From Candidatus Methylomirabilota bacterium (GTDB lineage: Bacteria; Methylomirabilota; Methylomirabilia; Methylomirabilales; Methylomirabilaceae), in assembly GCA_003104975.1 (NCBI GenBank), contig PQAM01000006.1, forward strand, positions 97,850-161,849: a DNA stretch of 64,000 nucleotides, in the 5' to 3' direction. The position numbers and the translations under genes are program-made. Below, in pieces: positions 1 through 7,612 of the stretch (positions are counted from its first letter, which is position 1; the number at the start of each line of letters is the position of its first letter). Below the pieces are notes generated by a model. The model was not told the DNA's origin and made no database searches. It saw only the letters and a list, made by a program, of their open reading frames with translations.

Positions 1-549
1 GATGAGGATCGACCTCCGACCCATGAGCACCTCCACGAGGAACGGGTCGTTCTCCGCCTTCCGCCGATGATATTCCGTTTCGTCAAACACGAGATAGTGG
101 ATCTCCCGGCTCAAGCGGCCCTCCAACACCCTTACGGCATCGTTCAGGTCGTTCAAATCGACCTGTCCGATCACCATCAATCGTATAGGGCCGAGCCCTT
201 CCTCGCCCTCAAGCTGCTCAGCCCCGTACACCATGGCCCGCTGGATTCCCTTAATCCTTCTGAGCCCTTCTCGGAGACTGGCATAGATACCAGTCGTCTT
301 GGCAATAATTGCCCGCATCTCACTGTACAGGGGCGACGCCTTGTTGGCCCGATAGTACCGAAGATTCCCAACCTTTTCGCTAGCCAGCAAACCGGCCCTT
401 TCCAGGTTGTCCAACTCTCGCTTGATCCCGGAGATGTCTCGCCCAAGGTGTCGCGCCAATTCCCTGACGTAATAGCGCTTATCCAACCTAGTAAAAAACA
501 GTGTGAGAATACTTACCCGTATTTCTGACGAGAATAACCGGATCAACAA
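1..549 (-). CDS. Winged-helix regulator with nucleotidyltransferase-like domain, partial
   Basis: The C-terminus is cut off by the left window edge. Reading the minus strand from a TTG at 549 gives an uninterrupted frame of about 183 residues. The first ~70 residues are a winged helix (RVSILTLFF, YYVRELARHLGRDIS, LDNLERAGLL), followed by a region resembling the nucleotidyltransferase-like half of ArsR-type regulators (RAMVYGAEQ, GPIRLMVIGQVDLNDL, EIHYLVFDETEY). No ATG lies near the start. The TTG is chosen because a GAGGT stretch sits 6 bases upstream and an in-frame stop lies just before it. It probably binds DNA as a transcriptional regulator. A palindrome overlapping its own promoter suggests autoregulation, and the nucleotidyltransferase-like half may be non-catalytic. 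Confidence 0.72.
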   Translation of the reverse strand, partial: MLIRLFSSEIRVSILTLFFTRLDKRYYVRELARHLGRDISGIKRELDNLERAGLLASEKVGNLRYYRANKASPLYSEMRAIIAKTTGIYASLREGLRRIKGIQRAMVYGAEQLEGEEGLGPIRLMVIGQVDLNDLNDAVRVLEGRLSREIHYLVFDETEYHRRKAENDPFLVEVLMGRRSILI

Positions 550-569
550 CAGCCCACCTCACCATTGGC

Positions 570-609
570 GTTGTTGATATTTTTACAACAACCGTTCTTT
601 TCATGTCAA
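570..609 (-). promoter_or_regulatory. Promoter and palindromic operator of the winged-helix gene
   Basis: On the minus strand a perfect TTGACA (604-609) is followed after 18 bases by TAAAAA (580-585). An inverted repeat, GTTGTTG at 570-576 and CAACAAC at 586-592, covers the -10 region. A further CAACAAC-like stretch lies at the start codon (544-550). The placement suggests repression by the HTH protein encoded immediately downstream. The operator role is inference. Confidence 0.5.
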
Positions 610-728
610 CATAAATCGACAAAAAAAATAAATATTTTTTGCAGCCATAGAACGGGTTATGCCGACCCCCCCGATCCTTGCCTTCCGATGGGTGTCCTGA
701 CAGCATAGGCGCATGAAACGATAGGCCT

Positions 729-1283
729 TCAAATACGGGGCAGTGTAATGTCATGCTGTGCCTGGTATTTGCCCTTCTTGTCGCCGTAGGAGACGAGACA
801 GGGCTCATCGCTCTCAAAAAAGATCACCTGAGCGATCCCCTCGTTGGCATAAATTTTGGCCGGTAACGGGGTACTATTGCTGATCTCCAAGGTCGCAAAC
901 CCCTCCCACTCCGGTTCGAACGGTGTAACGTTCAGGATGATACCGCAACGCGCGTAGGAGCTTTTGCCGAGGCAAACGGTCAACACGTTGCGAGGAATCC
1001 TGAAATATTCGACGGTCCGGGCGAGGGCAAAGGAGTTAGGCGGCACGATGCAGACATCGCCTTTGAAGTCGACGAACGAGCGCTCGTCGAAGCATTTCGG
1101 ATCGACGATGGTCGTGTTGACGTTGGTAAAGATCTTGAACTCGTCGGCGACCCGGATATCATATCCATAGGACGATAAACCGTACGAGATGACGCCGCTT
1201 CGAACCTGCCGTTCCTCAAAGGGGGCAATCATCTGATGTTCCGTCGCCATCCGCGTAATCCACTTATCCGATTTAATCGACAT
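729..1283 (-). CDS. dcd: dCTP deaminase
   Basis: This 184-residue protein of the trimeric dUTPase/dCTP deaminase family converts dCTP to dUTP plus ammonia in the cytoplasm, feeding dTTP synthesis. Family motifs are visible: SSYGYDIR near residue 38, GKSSYARCG near 108 and [12 protein letters not shown], which carries the catalytic glutamate region, followed by IAQVIFFE. The start is set at ATG 1283 because AGGAG lies 8 bases upstream; the reading frame continues upstream without similarity. It follows a 65-codon gene with a 4-base gap and lies downstream of the ribonucleotide reductase gene on the same strand, so deoxynucleotide supply genes are grouped here. Confidence 0.95.
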   Translation of the reverse strand: MSIKSDKWITRMATEHQMIAPFEERQVRSGVISYGLSSYGYDIRVADEFKIFTNVNTTIVDPKCFDERSFVDFKGDVCIVPPNSFALARTVEYFRIPRNVLTVCLGKSSYARCGIILNVTPFEPEWEGFATLEISNSTPLPAKIYANEGIAQVIFFESDEPCLVSYGDKKGKYQAQHDITLPRI

Positions 1284-1287
1284 AGGC

Positions 1288-1485
1288 TCATCTCCTCTCG
1301 TCATCGCCGGAGGTAAGGACACAGTTGATGGGGCCTCCCTCATCGCTTCCGCCTCCCCGCACTCGATGATAGTCCATGCACGGCAACGGATAGACACTGC
1401 CGCGAAGCGCCGCGCACGACTTCACGTCACATGGGTATGACGTCCCACCTATCAGGATCACGCCCCCGCGCTGTATGTTCGTCAT
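1288..1485 (-). CDS. Small protein of unknown function upstream of dcd
   Basis: A 65-residue frame starts at ATG 1485 behind a very strong ribosome-binding site (AAAGGAGGG) and ends 4 bases before the dcd start, so the two are almost certainly translated from one message. I recognise no family. The product has three cysteines in its first half ([13 protein letters not shown], then LPC) and a glycine-rich, basic to acidic C-terminal half, with no signal peptide or membrane segment. It may be a real small protein or a translated leader for dcd. The evidence for translation is the ribosome-binding site and the spacing, not similarity. Confidence 0.5.
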   Translation of the reverse strand: MTNIQRGGVILIGGTSYPCDVKSCAALRGSVYPLPCMDYHRVRGGGSDEGGPINCVLTSGDDERR

Positions 1486-1584
1486 CCGCTCCCTCCTTTC
1501 CCACAATAACCCTGCTGTCTCAGCCCTGAGAAAACCGAAACCTATAGCCTATACGCTATTCATCGGCTGATGAACGCTTTGTTG

Positions 1585-4026
1585 TTAGCACTCGCTGAAG
1601 CCGCAGGAGTAGCACTTCTGGCAGCCCTCTTCGTAGACGAGGGTGGCGAGACCGCAGTCGGGGCACATATCGCCCACCTTGAGGGCGGTCACTTCCGCAT
1701 CGGTACCTTTCCCACGGGCCGCGAGCAGCTCCTGGACCCCAGGTTCGCTGAGACCAATATGCTCGGCCAGCACCTGCCCAATGGCATCCGGCAGCGACCG
1801 GACCCGATCCTTGCCGAAGCCCATCGGGCGCCGGCCGCCGATGCCGGTGAGTTGGTTGACGATCTGCGTCACCCGCTCTCGGGGCGACATCGGCGACGGG
1901 AGCCGGAGGACCAGCGAGATCAAACGGCCGATCGCCTCGGAAACAGCAGAGGTGTCGCTCCCGGCCTTCCCCACGCTGGCGAACACCTCAAACGGCTCAC
2001 CCTCGCCGTTCTGGTTCACCGTCACAAAGGCCGTCCCCAGCGGCGTCTCTGCCCGGTACGTTACGCCCTTCATGGTTCGCGGTCTCGGCTTGACCCTGAG
2101 TCTGTCCTCTGAGAAGGATAAGGCGGTAGGTGTGAGGCGTGAGGCGTCCGGTTCGGCCTCTTCAACTTCGCGCAGTGCAGGCTCTTCGATGCTGCCCGCA
2201 GCAGGTTTGGTACCCGTCCCGAGATGCAACACCTGTGTGTCTTTACAGCCGTCACGAAAGACCGTAATCCCAAGGCAGCCCAGTTCATGCGCCAGCATGT
2301 AGGCCCTGGCGATATCCTCCGGGGTGGCCGAATTGGGCAGGTTGATCGTCTTGGAGACACCGTTATCGGTCTGGTGCTGGAACGCCGCCTGCATCTTCAC
2401 ATGCCATGCGGGCTCGACCTCGTGGGCCGTCCCGAACACCCGCTGCACATCCTCCGGCACGCCCTCAAGTCCGCGAACAGCCCCCCGTTCGGCCACACGC
2501 CGCATCAGTTCTTCGCTATAGAAACCGCGCCGCCTCGCCACCTCCTCGAAGATCGGGTTGACAAAGGTCAGATGCCGGTCGCCGACGATGTGTCTGAACG
2601 CGACGGCAAAGATCGGCTCGATCCCGGACGAACACCCGACGATAATGCTGATGGTCCCCGTCGGGGCGATGGTCGTCACCGTGGAGTTGCGGACGGGCCT
2701 CCCGCCTTTGTAGATACTCCGCGACCAGCGCGGGAACGGTCCCCGCGCCTCCGCCAGCTTCTCGGAGGCATCGTGACCGATGCGTCGGACGAAGCCCATC
2801 ACCTCCTCACCCAACGTCACCGCCTCATCACTGTCGTAGGGGATGCCGAGCTCGAGCAACAGGTCGGCCCACCCCATGACGCCAAGACCGATCCGCCGGT
2901 TCTTGCGAACCTCCTCGCTGATATCCTGAAGCGGATAGGGGTTCACGTCGATCACGTCATCCAGGAACCGGACCGCCGTTCGCACCGCCTGCTCAAGCCC
3001 AACCCAATCGATCCGTTCCGTCGTTGCCGCGTCCGCCGGAATCGAGGGAAGGTAAAATCTGGCCAGATTGATCGACCCCAGATTACAGGCATCATTGGGT
3101 CCAAGCGGCTGCTCACCGCAGGGGTTCGTGGCCTCGATCAGCTCGTCCTGGGGGATGGGATTGGCCGGGCTGGCATTGATTCGATCGATAAAGATCATCC
3201 CGGGATCGCCGGTTCGCCACGCCGCCTGAACCATTCGCTGAAAGACCTCTCTCGCTCGAAGATGACCGGTCACAAGCTTGGTATGAGGATCGACCAGCGC
3301 GTACTCCTCATCCTGTGTCAGCGCATTCATAAACGCTTCGGTAGTCGCCACCGAAATATTAAAGTTGGTAATCCCACCGTCCAGCTTGCAGTCGATAAAT
3401 TCGAGGATGTCGGGGTGATCCACCCTGAGAATTCCCATATTGGCGCCCCGCCTGGTACCCCCCTGTTTGACGGCCTCGGTCGCTGCGTTAAACACCCGGA
3501 GGAAGCTGATGGGGCCGCTGGCCTTGCCGCCCGTCGACTTGACCAGGGTATCCTTCGGCCTCAGGCGCGAGAAGGCGAACCCCGTCCCGCCGCCCGATTG
3601 ATGAATGATGGCCGCCCGTTTGACCGCCTCGAAGATCCCCTCCATGGAGTCCTCGACGGGGAGCACGAAGCAGGCCGAATACTGCAGTCCGTTATCCTTG
3701 CCGGCGTTCATCATTGTCGGCGAGTTCGGCAGGAACTTCCCTTCGATCATCAGATCATAAAACGACTCGGCCACCTGGCGGGCCTCCGCCTCTGTTCGAC
3801 CCCACTGCGCTTCAGCCTTCGCGATCGCAACCGCCACGCGCCAACACATCTCCTCTGGCGTCTCGGCCACGCCTGTCGCGTCCTTGACCAGATACCGCTC
3901 CCTGAGTACCCGAAGGGCCGATTCACTCCACTGCCCATCCTTCGTCGGTCGGGATCCGAATCCCGGCGTCGCCTCGCCCCCCTTTGCCATCCCGTGCACA
4001 ATTGCCTCGCTCGCCTTACCAGGCAT
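1585..4026 (-). CDS. nrdJ: Vitamin B12-dependent ribonucleoside-diphosphate reductase (class II)
   Basis: This adenosylcobalamin-dependent enzyme reduces ribonucleotides to deoxyribonucleotides in the cytoplasm. Visible features are the substrate-site cysteine in [12 protein letters not shown], the [16 protein letters not shown] loop, the active-site NPCGEQ and CNLGSINL block, [10 protein letters not shown], and a C-terminal zinc-ribbon-like tail with two CxxC pairs ending in the redox-active cysteine region. There is no ATP cone. The frame is open to 4152, but GGAGGGAG lies about 6 bases before ATG 4026, so the 813-residue form is preferred over 855 residues. A degenerate heptamer array (2117-2144) encodes a linker before the C-terminal domain. 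A promoter is visible at 4177-4205. Confidence 0.95.
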   Translation of the reverse strand: MPGKASEAIVHGMAKGGEATPGFGSRPTKDGQWSESALRVLRERYLVKDATGVAETPEEMCWRVAVAIAKAEAQWGRTEAEARQVAESFYDLMIEGKFLPNSPTMMNAGKDNGLQYSACFVLPVEDSMEGIFEAVKRAAIIHQSGGGTGFAFSRLRPKDTLVKSTGGKASGPISFLRVFNAATEAVKQGGTRRGANMGILRVDHPDILEFIDCKLDGGITNFNISVATTEAFMNALTQDEEYALVDPHTKLVTGHLRAREVFQRMVQAAWRTGDPGMIFIDRINASPANPIPQDELIEATNPCGEQPLGPNDACNLGSINLARFYLPSIPADAATTERIDWVGLEQAVRTAVRFLDDVIDVNPYPLQDISEEVRKNRRIGLGVMGWADLLLELGIPYDSDEAVTLGEEVMGFVRRIGHDASEKLAEARGPFPRWSRSIYKGGRPVRNSTVTTIAPTGTISIIVGCSSGIEPIFAVAFRHIVGDRHLTFVNPIFEEVARRRGFYSEELMRRVAERGAVRGLEGVPEDVQRVFGTAHEVEPAWHVKMQAAFQHQTDNGVSKTINLPNSATPEDIARAYMLAHELGCLGITVFRDGCKDTQVLHLGTGTKPAAGSIEEPALREVEEAEPDASRLTPTALSFSEDRLRVKPRPRTMKGVTYRAETPLGTAFVTVNQNGEGEPFEVFASVGKAGSDTSAVSEAIGRLISLVLRLPSPMSPRERVTQIVNQLTGIGGRRPMGFGKDRVRSLPDAIGQVLAEHIGLSEPGVQELLAARGKGTDAEVTALKVGDMCPDCGLATLVYEEGCQKCYSCGFSEC
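2117..2144. repeat. Degenerate 7-base repeat array inside nrdJ
   Basis: Four consecutive 7-mers (GATAAGG, CGGTAGG, TGTGAGG, CGTGAGG) lie inside the nrdJ frame and encode the linker stretch RLTPTALS. The same CGTGAGG/CGTAAGG unit recurs in holB at 35542-35569. Confidence 0.6.
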
Positions 4027-4176
4027 CGTTGCTCCCTCCATATCGGATAATGTCGGCTCCTCGGACCGGCTGCGATCGTCGGCGCCCTGCGTCAGGCGCG
4101 TTCCTTCGCCATCTATCCCGAATCGATCCCTCAACATTCGTTTCCGTGGCACACTACATATTGTATCAGTGGATTC

Positions 4177-4205
4177 TATTTACTACGATATATTGTGCCT
4201 GTCAA
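4177..4205 (-). promoter_or_regulatory. Probable nrdJ promoter
   Basis: On the minus strand a perfect TTGACA (4200-4205) is followed by a 17-base spacer and TAAATA (4177-4182). Transcription would start near 4170. This gives a leader of about 140 bases to the preferred ATG at 4026, or a very short leader to the ATG at 4152. The 4027-4304 stretch holds nothing else I recognise. Confidence 0.45.
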
Positions 4206-4304
4206 GAATAAAATGGATGGGGGTAGAACTTTTCATGTCGCCCGGAGACGGCAGATGTGGCTGAAGTATGTTCGTACAGCAGCCGCACGATCTACCCCGC
4301 GAGA

Positions 4305-5366
4305 CTATGACTTTCCAGAGGATGCACCGGAACTGTGGGGAAGGCCTCTACGGCGTATCAGCCATATCAGCGCCAGGCCCATTATTGACATGGCGGCCAG
4401 GAGTATCACCCAGAGGTATTGTCGCAGGTAGAGCTTCAGCAGATATAGTAGATAGATGTCGTTGTCGGCTTCGCGCCAGGCCCGCTTATATTCTGCAGCG
4501 GCTGCGGCGTCGCGACCCTCCGCCTGAAACGCTCGCGCAAGCCCAAACCGAGCGAAGGTATAATCCGGTTGCAGGCGCAACGCCCGCTCGAACTCCTCAA
4601 TGGCGGCACAGTGCTCCCCTCGCCGGAACCGCACCCACCCGATCTTTGTCCGTCCGGCCGGGTCGTCCGGTTTCAGGTTGGATGCCTCGATCAGGCTTTC
4701 CAGGGCCTCATCCATCATCCCCTTCCGGTAGTAGACCCACCCCAGATCGTACAGATAGGTCGGATTCGTCGGTTCGGCCGATATCGCGTGGCGGTACTCT
4801 TCGATCGCCTGATCATACCCGTTCCCTGCCTCCGCATACAGACCGGCCAGGCCCGCATGGGCGCGCCCATAGGCAGGATCGAACGCAAGGGCGCGGCGGA
4901 ACGCGCCGGCGGCCTTTTCGCTCTGCTTCAGTGTTGAGGCGATCCACCCGAGATTGGTCCATGCATCAATATCGGCGGGCTGGATCCGGACCGCTCGTTG
5001 AAGTGCGGTAACGGCTTCAGCCCAACGCCCCTGCCTGGCATGCAGCACACCGAGCAGATTCCAGGAGACGAAGTCGGTCGCGTCCCGTTCGACCCGTGTC
5101 TGAAGCTCCGCCATAATCTGATCGGCCGGTCGCCCGGGACCATACGCCTCCTTCAGTCTCGTATAGGCCACACTACGCCGGGGATCGATCTGAAGCGCGG
5201 CTCGGAAGGCCTCCATCGCCTCTGCCATCCGGCCCTCCTGCTGCCGACGAAGCCCAAGCCGGTACGCCCGGTCCGCCTCATCGGACCGCGCCACCGTTAG
5301 CGGAGCCCCCCAGGCGTACCCGCTCAACAACAGGTTCATCACGAGGGCGTAGATCAGCCGGTGCAT
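4305..5366 (-). CDS. Exported TPR-repeat protein with C-terminal membrane anchor
   Basis: This is a scaffold-type protein of tetratricopeptide repeats, likely acting in the periplasm. An N-terminal signal-like segment (LIYALVMNLLLSGYAWG) is followed by about seven TPR units across residues 30-310; examples are WNLLGVLHARQGRWAEAV, AWTNLGWIASTLKQSEKA and YDLGWVYYRKGMMDEAL. A single hydrophobic helix near the C-terminus (WVILLAAMSIMGLALIWLI) is followed by a basic tail. The frame is open to 5423. ATG 5366 is preferred because it places the signal peptide at the N-terminus behind GGTGAG. It is divergent from the small gene at 5507. No specific partner can be named. Confidence 0.85.
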   Translation of the reverse strand: MHRLIYALVMNLLLSGYAWGAPLTVARSDEADRAYRLGLRRQQEGRMAEAMEAFRAALQIDPRRSVAYTRLKEAYGPGRPADQIMAELQTRVERDATDFVSWNLLGVLHARQGRWAEAVTALQRAVRIQPADIDAWTNLGWIASTLKQSEKAAGAFRRALAFDPAYGRAHAGLAGLYAEAGNGYDQAIEEYRHAISAEPTNPTYLYDLGWVYYRKGMMDEALESLIEASNLKPDDPAGRTKIGWVRFRRGEHCAAIEEFERALRLQPDYTFARFGLARAFQAEGRDAAAAAEYKRAWREADNDIYLLYLLKLYLRQYLWVILLAAMSIMGLALIWLIRRRGLPHSSGASSGKS

Positions 5367-5506
5367 CGGTCGGCTCACCAGCCCGACTTGTGTACTCATC
5401 TGCGCATCCATCCACGACGGCATCAGTTCAGCCGCTGGAACCGCGTTATAAAAGACTTGCCATTGTACAGAGTGGTGCTAGAATCGCGATGCAAAGGAGG
5501 TGCTGT

Positions 5507-5674
5507 ATGGAGAATGTGTTGGCCATCGCGACCCAGCCGGACAATATTCCTATCATCGGGATGTTGATCCTGACCCTGGTCTGTCTCGGCTCAGCGATGA
5601 AGCAGGCATTTCGCCATGACCGCCTGATCAAACAAGGCCGGAAAGATCGTATCTTCGAAGAGATGTATCGATAG
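5507..5674 (+). CDS. Small single-pass membrane protein, unknown
   Basis: The product has 55 residues. ATG 5507 is preceded by AAAGGAGG at an ideal distance, which is strong evidence for translation. One hydrophobic segment (IPIIGMLILTLVCLGSAM) is followed by a positively charged cytoplasmic tail (RHDRLIKQGRKDRIFEEMYR). It lies 55 bases ahead of the membrane-anchored Mrr-like gene on the same strand and may be co-transcribed with it. I recognise no family. Confidence 0.65.
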   Translation: MENVLAIATQPDNIPIIGMLILTLVCLGSAMKQAFRHDRLIKQGRKDRIFEEMYR

Positions 5675-5729
5675 ACGCAGTCCGGCTGTTGCCTGGCTCG
5701 TCCCGGTCGTTGCCTGAAAGGCGACACCT

Positions 5730-6230
5730 ATGTTCATTCTGGTGACGGTCGCCATCCTGCTCGGCTTGGGCCTGATTCTCTTGCTGAATCGGTCTGCCCA
5801 GCCGATAGCCGTCGAAAAGGCGTACTACCAGCCCAGAGGCGCCGAGCAGCAGCAGTTGGAACGTCTCGCACCGGAACAGTTCGAACGCCTCTGTCTTCGT
5901 CTTGTGGAACAGATGGGCCTGTCGATCTCGGGCTGCCATCGCAATACACAGCAAGAGATCGATATCACCGCCGTCAGCTCGCAACCGATTACCGGCGGCA
6001 ATTACATCGTTCGTTGCGTCCTGATCCCGCCTGAACGACCGATCCACTCCACCCAGGTCATTGCGCTCAGCAGCACAGTGCTCGCCGAACGGGCATTAAA
6101 GGGTATCTTTATCACCAACGGGTTCTTCTCGGAAGAGGTTCCGAAACTCACCGAAGGGCCGACCATTGAGCTCATCAACGGCCAACGCCTTCGACAGATG
6201 ATGCGGGAACACCGAATCTCTTTGGCCTGA
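5730..6230 (+). CDS. Membrane-anchored Mrr-like (restriction endonuclease fold) protein
   Basis: The 166-residue product has an N-terminal transmembrane helix (residues 2-19) followed by a domain resembling the Mrr_cat/DUF2034 restriction endonuclease fold: LAPEQFERLCLRLVEQMG, then EIDITAV, YIVRCVLIPP, and LKGIFITNGFFSEEV. In active members the second catalytic strand reads roughly VQCKR. Here it is IVRCVLI, so the Gln-x-Lys pair appears lost, although the aspartate of the first strand (EIDI) is present. It may be a non-catalytic membrane sensor or scaffold. It precedes two mechanosensitive channel genes on the same strand. Confidence 0.7.
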   Translation: MFILVTVAILLGLGLILLLNRSAQPIAVEKAYYQPRGAEQQQLERLAPEQFERLCLRLVEQMGLSISGCHRNTQQEIDITAVSSQPITGGNYIVRCVLIPPERPIHSTQVIALSSTVLAERALKGIFITNGFFSEEVPKLTEGPTIELINGQRLRQMMREHRISLA

Positions 6231-6317
6231 ACCGGCCCGAAGGGATAGTACCGATGCCATAAATCATAGCAACCGTGGAAACGTGGCGCAAGCGCTCATT
6301 TACGAGGAGGGACGCAG

Positions 6318-6752
6318 ATGCTCAAAGAGTTCAAAGAGTTCGCGATGCGCGGCAATGTCCTCGACATGGCGATCGGGATCATCATCGGCGCGGCCTTCGG
6401 TAAGATCGTGAGTTCTTTTGTGAGCGACATCCTGATGCCCCCCGTCGGCCTGATAGTCGGCAAGGCCGATTTTTCCAGCCTCTTTATCGATCTCTCAGGC
6501 AATGCCCATCCGACACTCGCAGCGGCCAAGGCGGCGGGCGTCGCCACGATCAATTACGGCGTATTCCTGAATACGATCCTCGATTTCCTCATTGTGGCGT
6601 TTGCGATCTTCCTGCTGATCAGGCAGGTGAACCGGATGACGCAACAGCCCGAAGCGCCGGCGGCGGCACCGACCACAAAGACGTGCCCCCATTGTTTGTC
6701 CGCTATCCATCTGGAGGCAACACGCTGCGCCTATTGTACATCCGCGATCTGA
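6318..6752 (+). CDS. mscL: Large-conductance mechanosensitive channel with C-terminal zinc ribbon
   Basis: MscL forms a homopentameric inner-membrane channel that opens on hypo-osmotic shock. The first helix ([27 protein letters not shown]), the conserved ILMPPVG turn and the second helix ([18 protein letters not shown]) are clear. Instead of the usual short helical bundle, the tail has a proline/alanine linker and a CPHC...CAYC double-CxxC zinc ribbon at residues ~122-141. Start ATG 6318 is preceded by GAGGAGGG. It lies directly before mscS. Confidence 0.95.
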   Translation: MLKEFKEFAMRGNVLDMAIGIIIGAAFGKIVSSFVSDILMPPVGLIVGKADFSSLFIDLSGNAHPTLAAAKAAGVATINYGVFLNTILDFLIVAFAIFLLIRQVNRMTQQPEAPAAAPTTKTCPHCLSAIHLEATRCAYCTSAI

Positions 6753-6796
6753 GCGGATAAGCGACCGTTGAATCACAATAGATGGGGAGAACTCAG

Positions 6797-7612
6797 ATGC
6801 TCAGCACGGGGATGGCGCCGACAGATCTGGTGATCGACCTGATGATCCGATACGGCTTCAAGGTCCTTGGAGCCGTGGTGATCCTGGCGGGCGGTCTGCT
6901 CGTAGCCCGATGGAGCGGGAATATTGTCCACGCGTGGGTTGCGCGCCAGCAGATCGAGCCCCCGGTCAGAGTCCTGATTGTCCGCTTGATCCGGGCAACG
7001 GTGGTCCTTCTCACGCTGATTGTGGTGATCGACAACCTCGGGGTCCAGATCACACCGTTTCTCGCCGGCATCGGCGTGGCCGGCGTCGGCATCGGGCTGG
7101 CGCTGCAGGGTGTCCTGAGCAACGTGGTGGCCGGTCTCACCATCGTCTTCACCAAACCGTACCGCGTCGGCGAATATATCGAGCTGGTAGGGGAACAGGG
7201 TGAGGTGACGATGATCGACCTCTTTTCGACGACGCTCGTTCATCCGGACCTTTCCAGGGTTGTCATTCCCAACCGCAAGATTGTCGGGGAGATTCTGCAC
7301 AACTTTGGGACCATGCGTCAACTGAATCTGAAGGTGGGTGTCGCGTACGGCACCAATGTGAATCAGACGCTGGCCATCGTGCGCCAGGTATTGGAAGGCA
7401 GCGCATATGTCCTGAAAGAGCCGACCCCGCTTATCGGTATCGCCATGCTTGACGAATCGGCCATCATCATCTCGGTCCGCCCATGGGTCAAGGTCGACGA
7501 TTACGACACCGCCCATGCGGAACTCTATCAGACTATTATGGAGCGATTCGAGGCGGGTCGGATCGCCAAGCCCATTCCGCAACGGGAAGTCCGTCTCGTA
7601 TCGGGATCATGA
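6797..7612 (+). CDS. mscS: Small-conductance mechanosensitive channel (MscS family)
   Basis: The 271-residue inner-membrane channel protein has three N-terminal transmembrane helices, the pore helix rich in glycine and alanine (FLAGIGVAGVGIGLALQGVLSNVVAGLTIV), then the MscS beta domain (FTKPYRVGEYIEL, VTMIDLFSTTLVHPD, VVIPNRKIVG) and the C-terminal alpha/beta domain. ATG 6797 is preferred over 6782 because GGGGAGA sits 6 bases upstream. Its stop overlaps the start of the DUF748 gene (ATGA), so the two are translationally coupled. Confidence 0.94.
   Translation: MLSTGMAPTDLVIDLMIRYGFKVLGAVVILAGGLLVARWSGNIVHAWVARQQIEPPVRVLIVRLIRATVVLLTLIVVIDNLGVQITPFLAGIGVAGVGIGLALQGVLSNVVAGLTIVFTKPYRVGEYIELVGEQGEVTMIDLFSTTLVHPDLSRVVIPNRKIVGEILHNFGTMRQLNLKVGVAYGTNVNQTLAIVRQVLEGSAYVLKEPTPLIGIAMLDESAIIISVRPWVKVDDYDTAHAELYQTIMERFEAGRIAKPIPQREVRLVSGS

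Noticed and set aside
2224..4050. 608-codon open frame on the plus strand
   Set aside because: It lies entirely antisense to nrdJ, has no recognisable domain and reflects the high GC content.
6231..6317. Possible riboswitch before mscL
   Set aside because: The stretch has a few purine-rich turns reminiscent of ligand-binding RNAs, but it is too short and I could not build the required helices.
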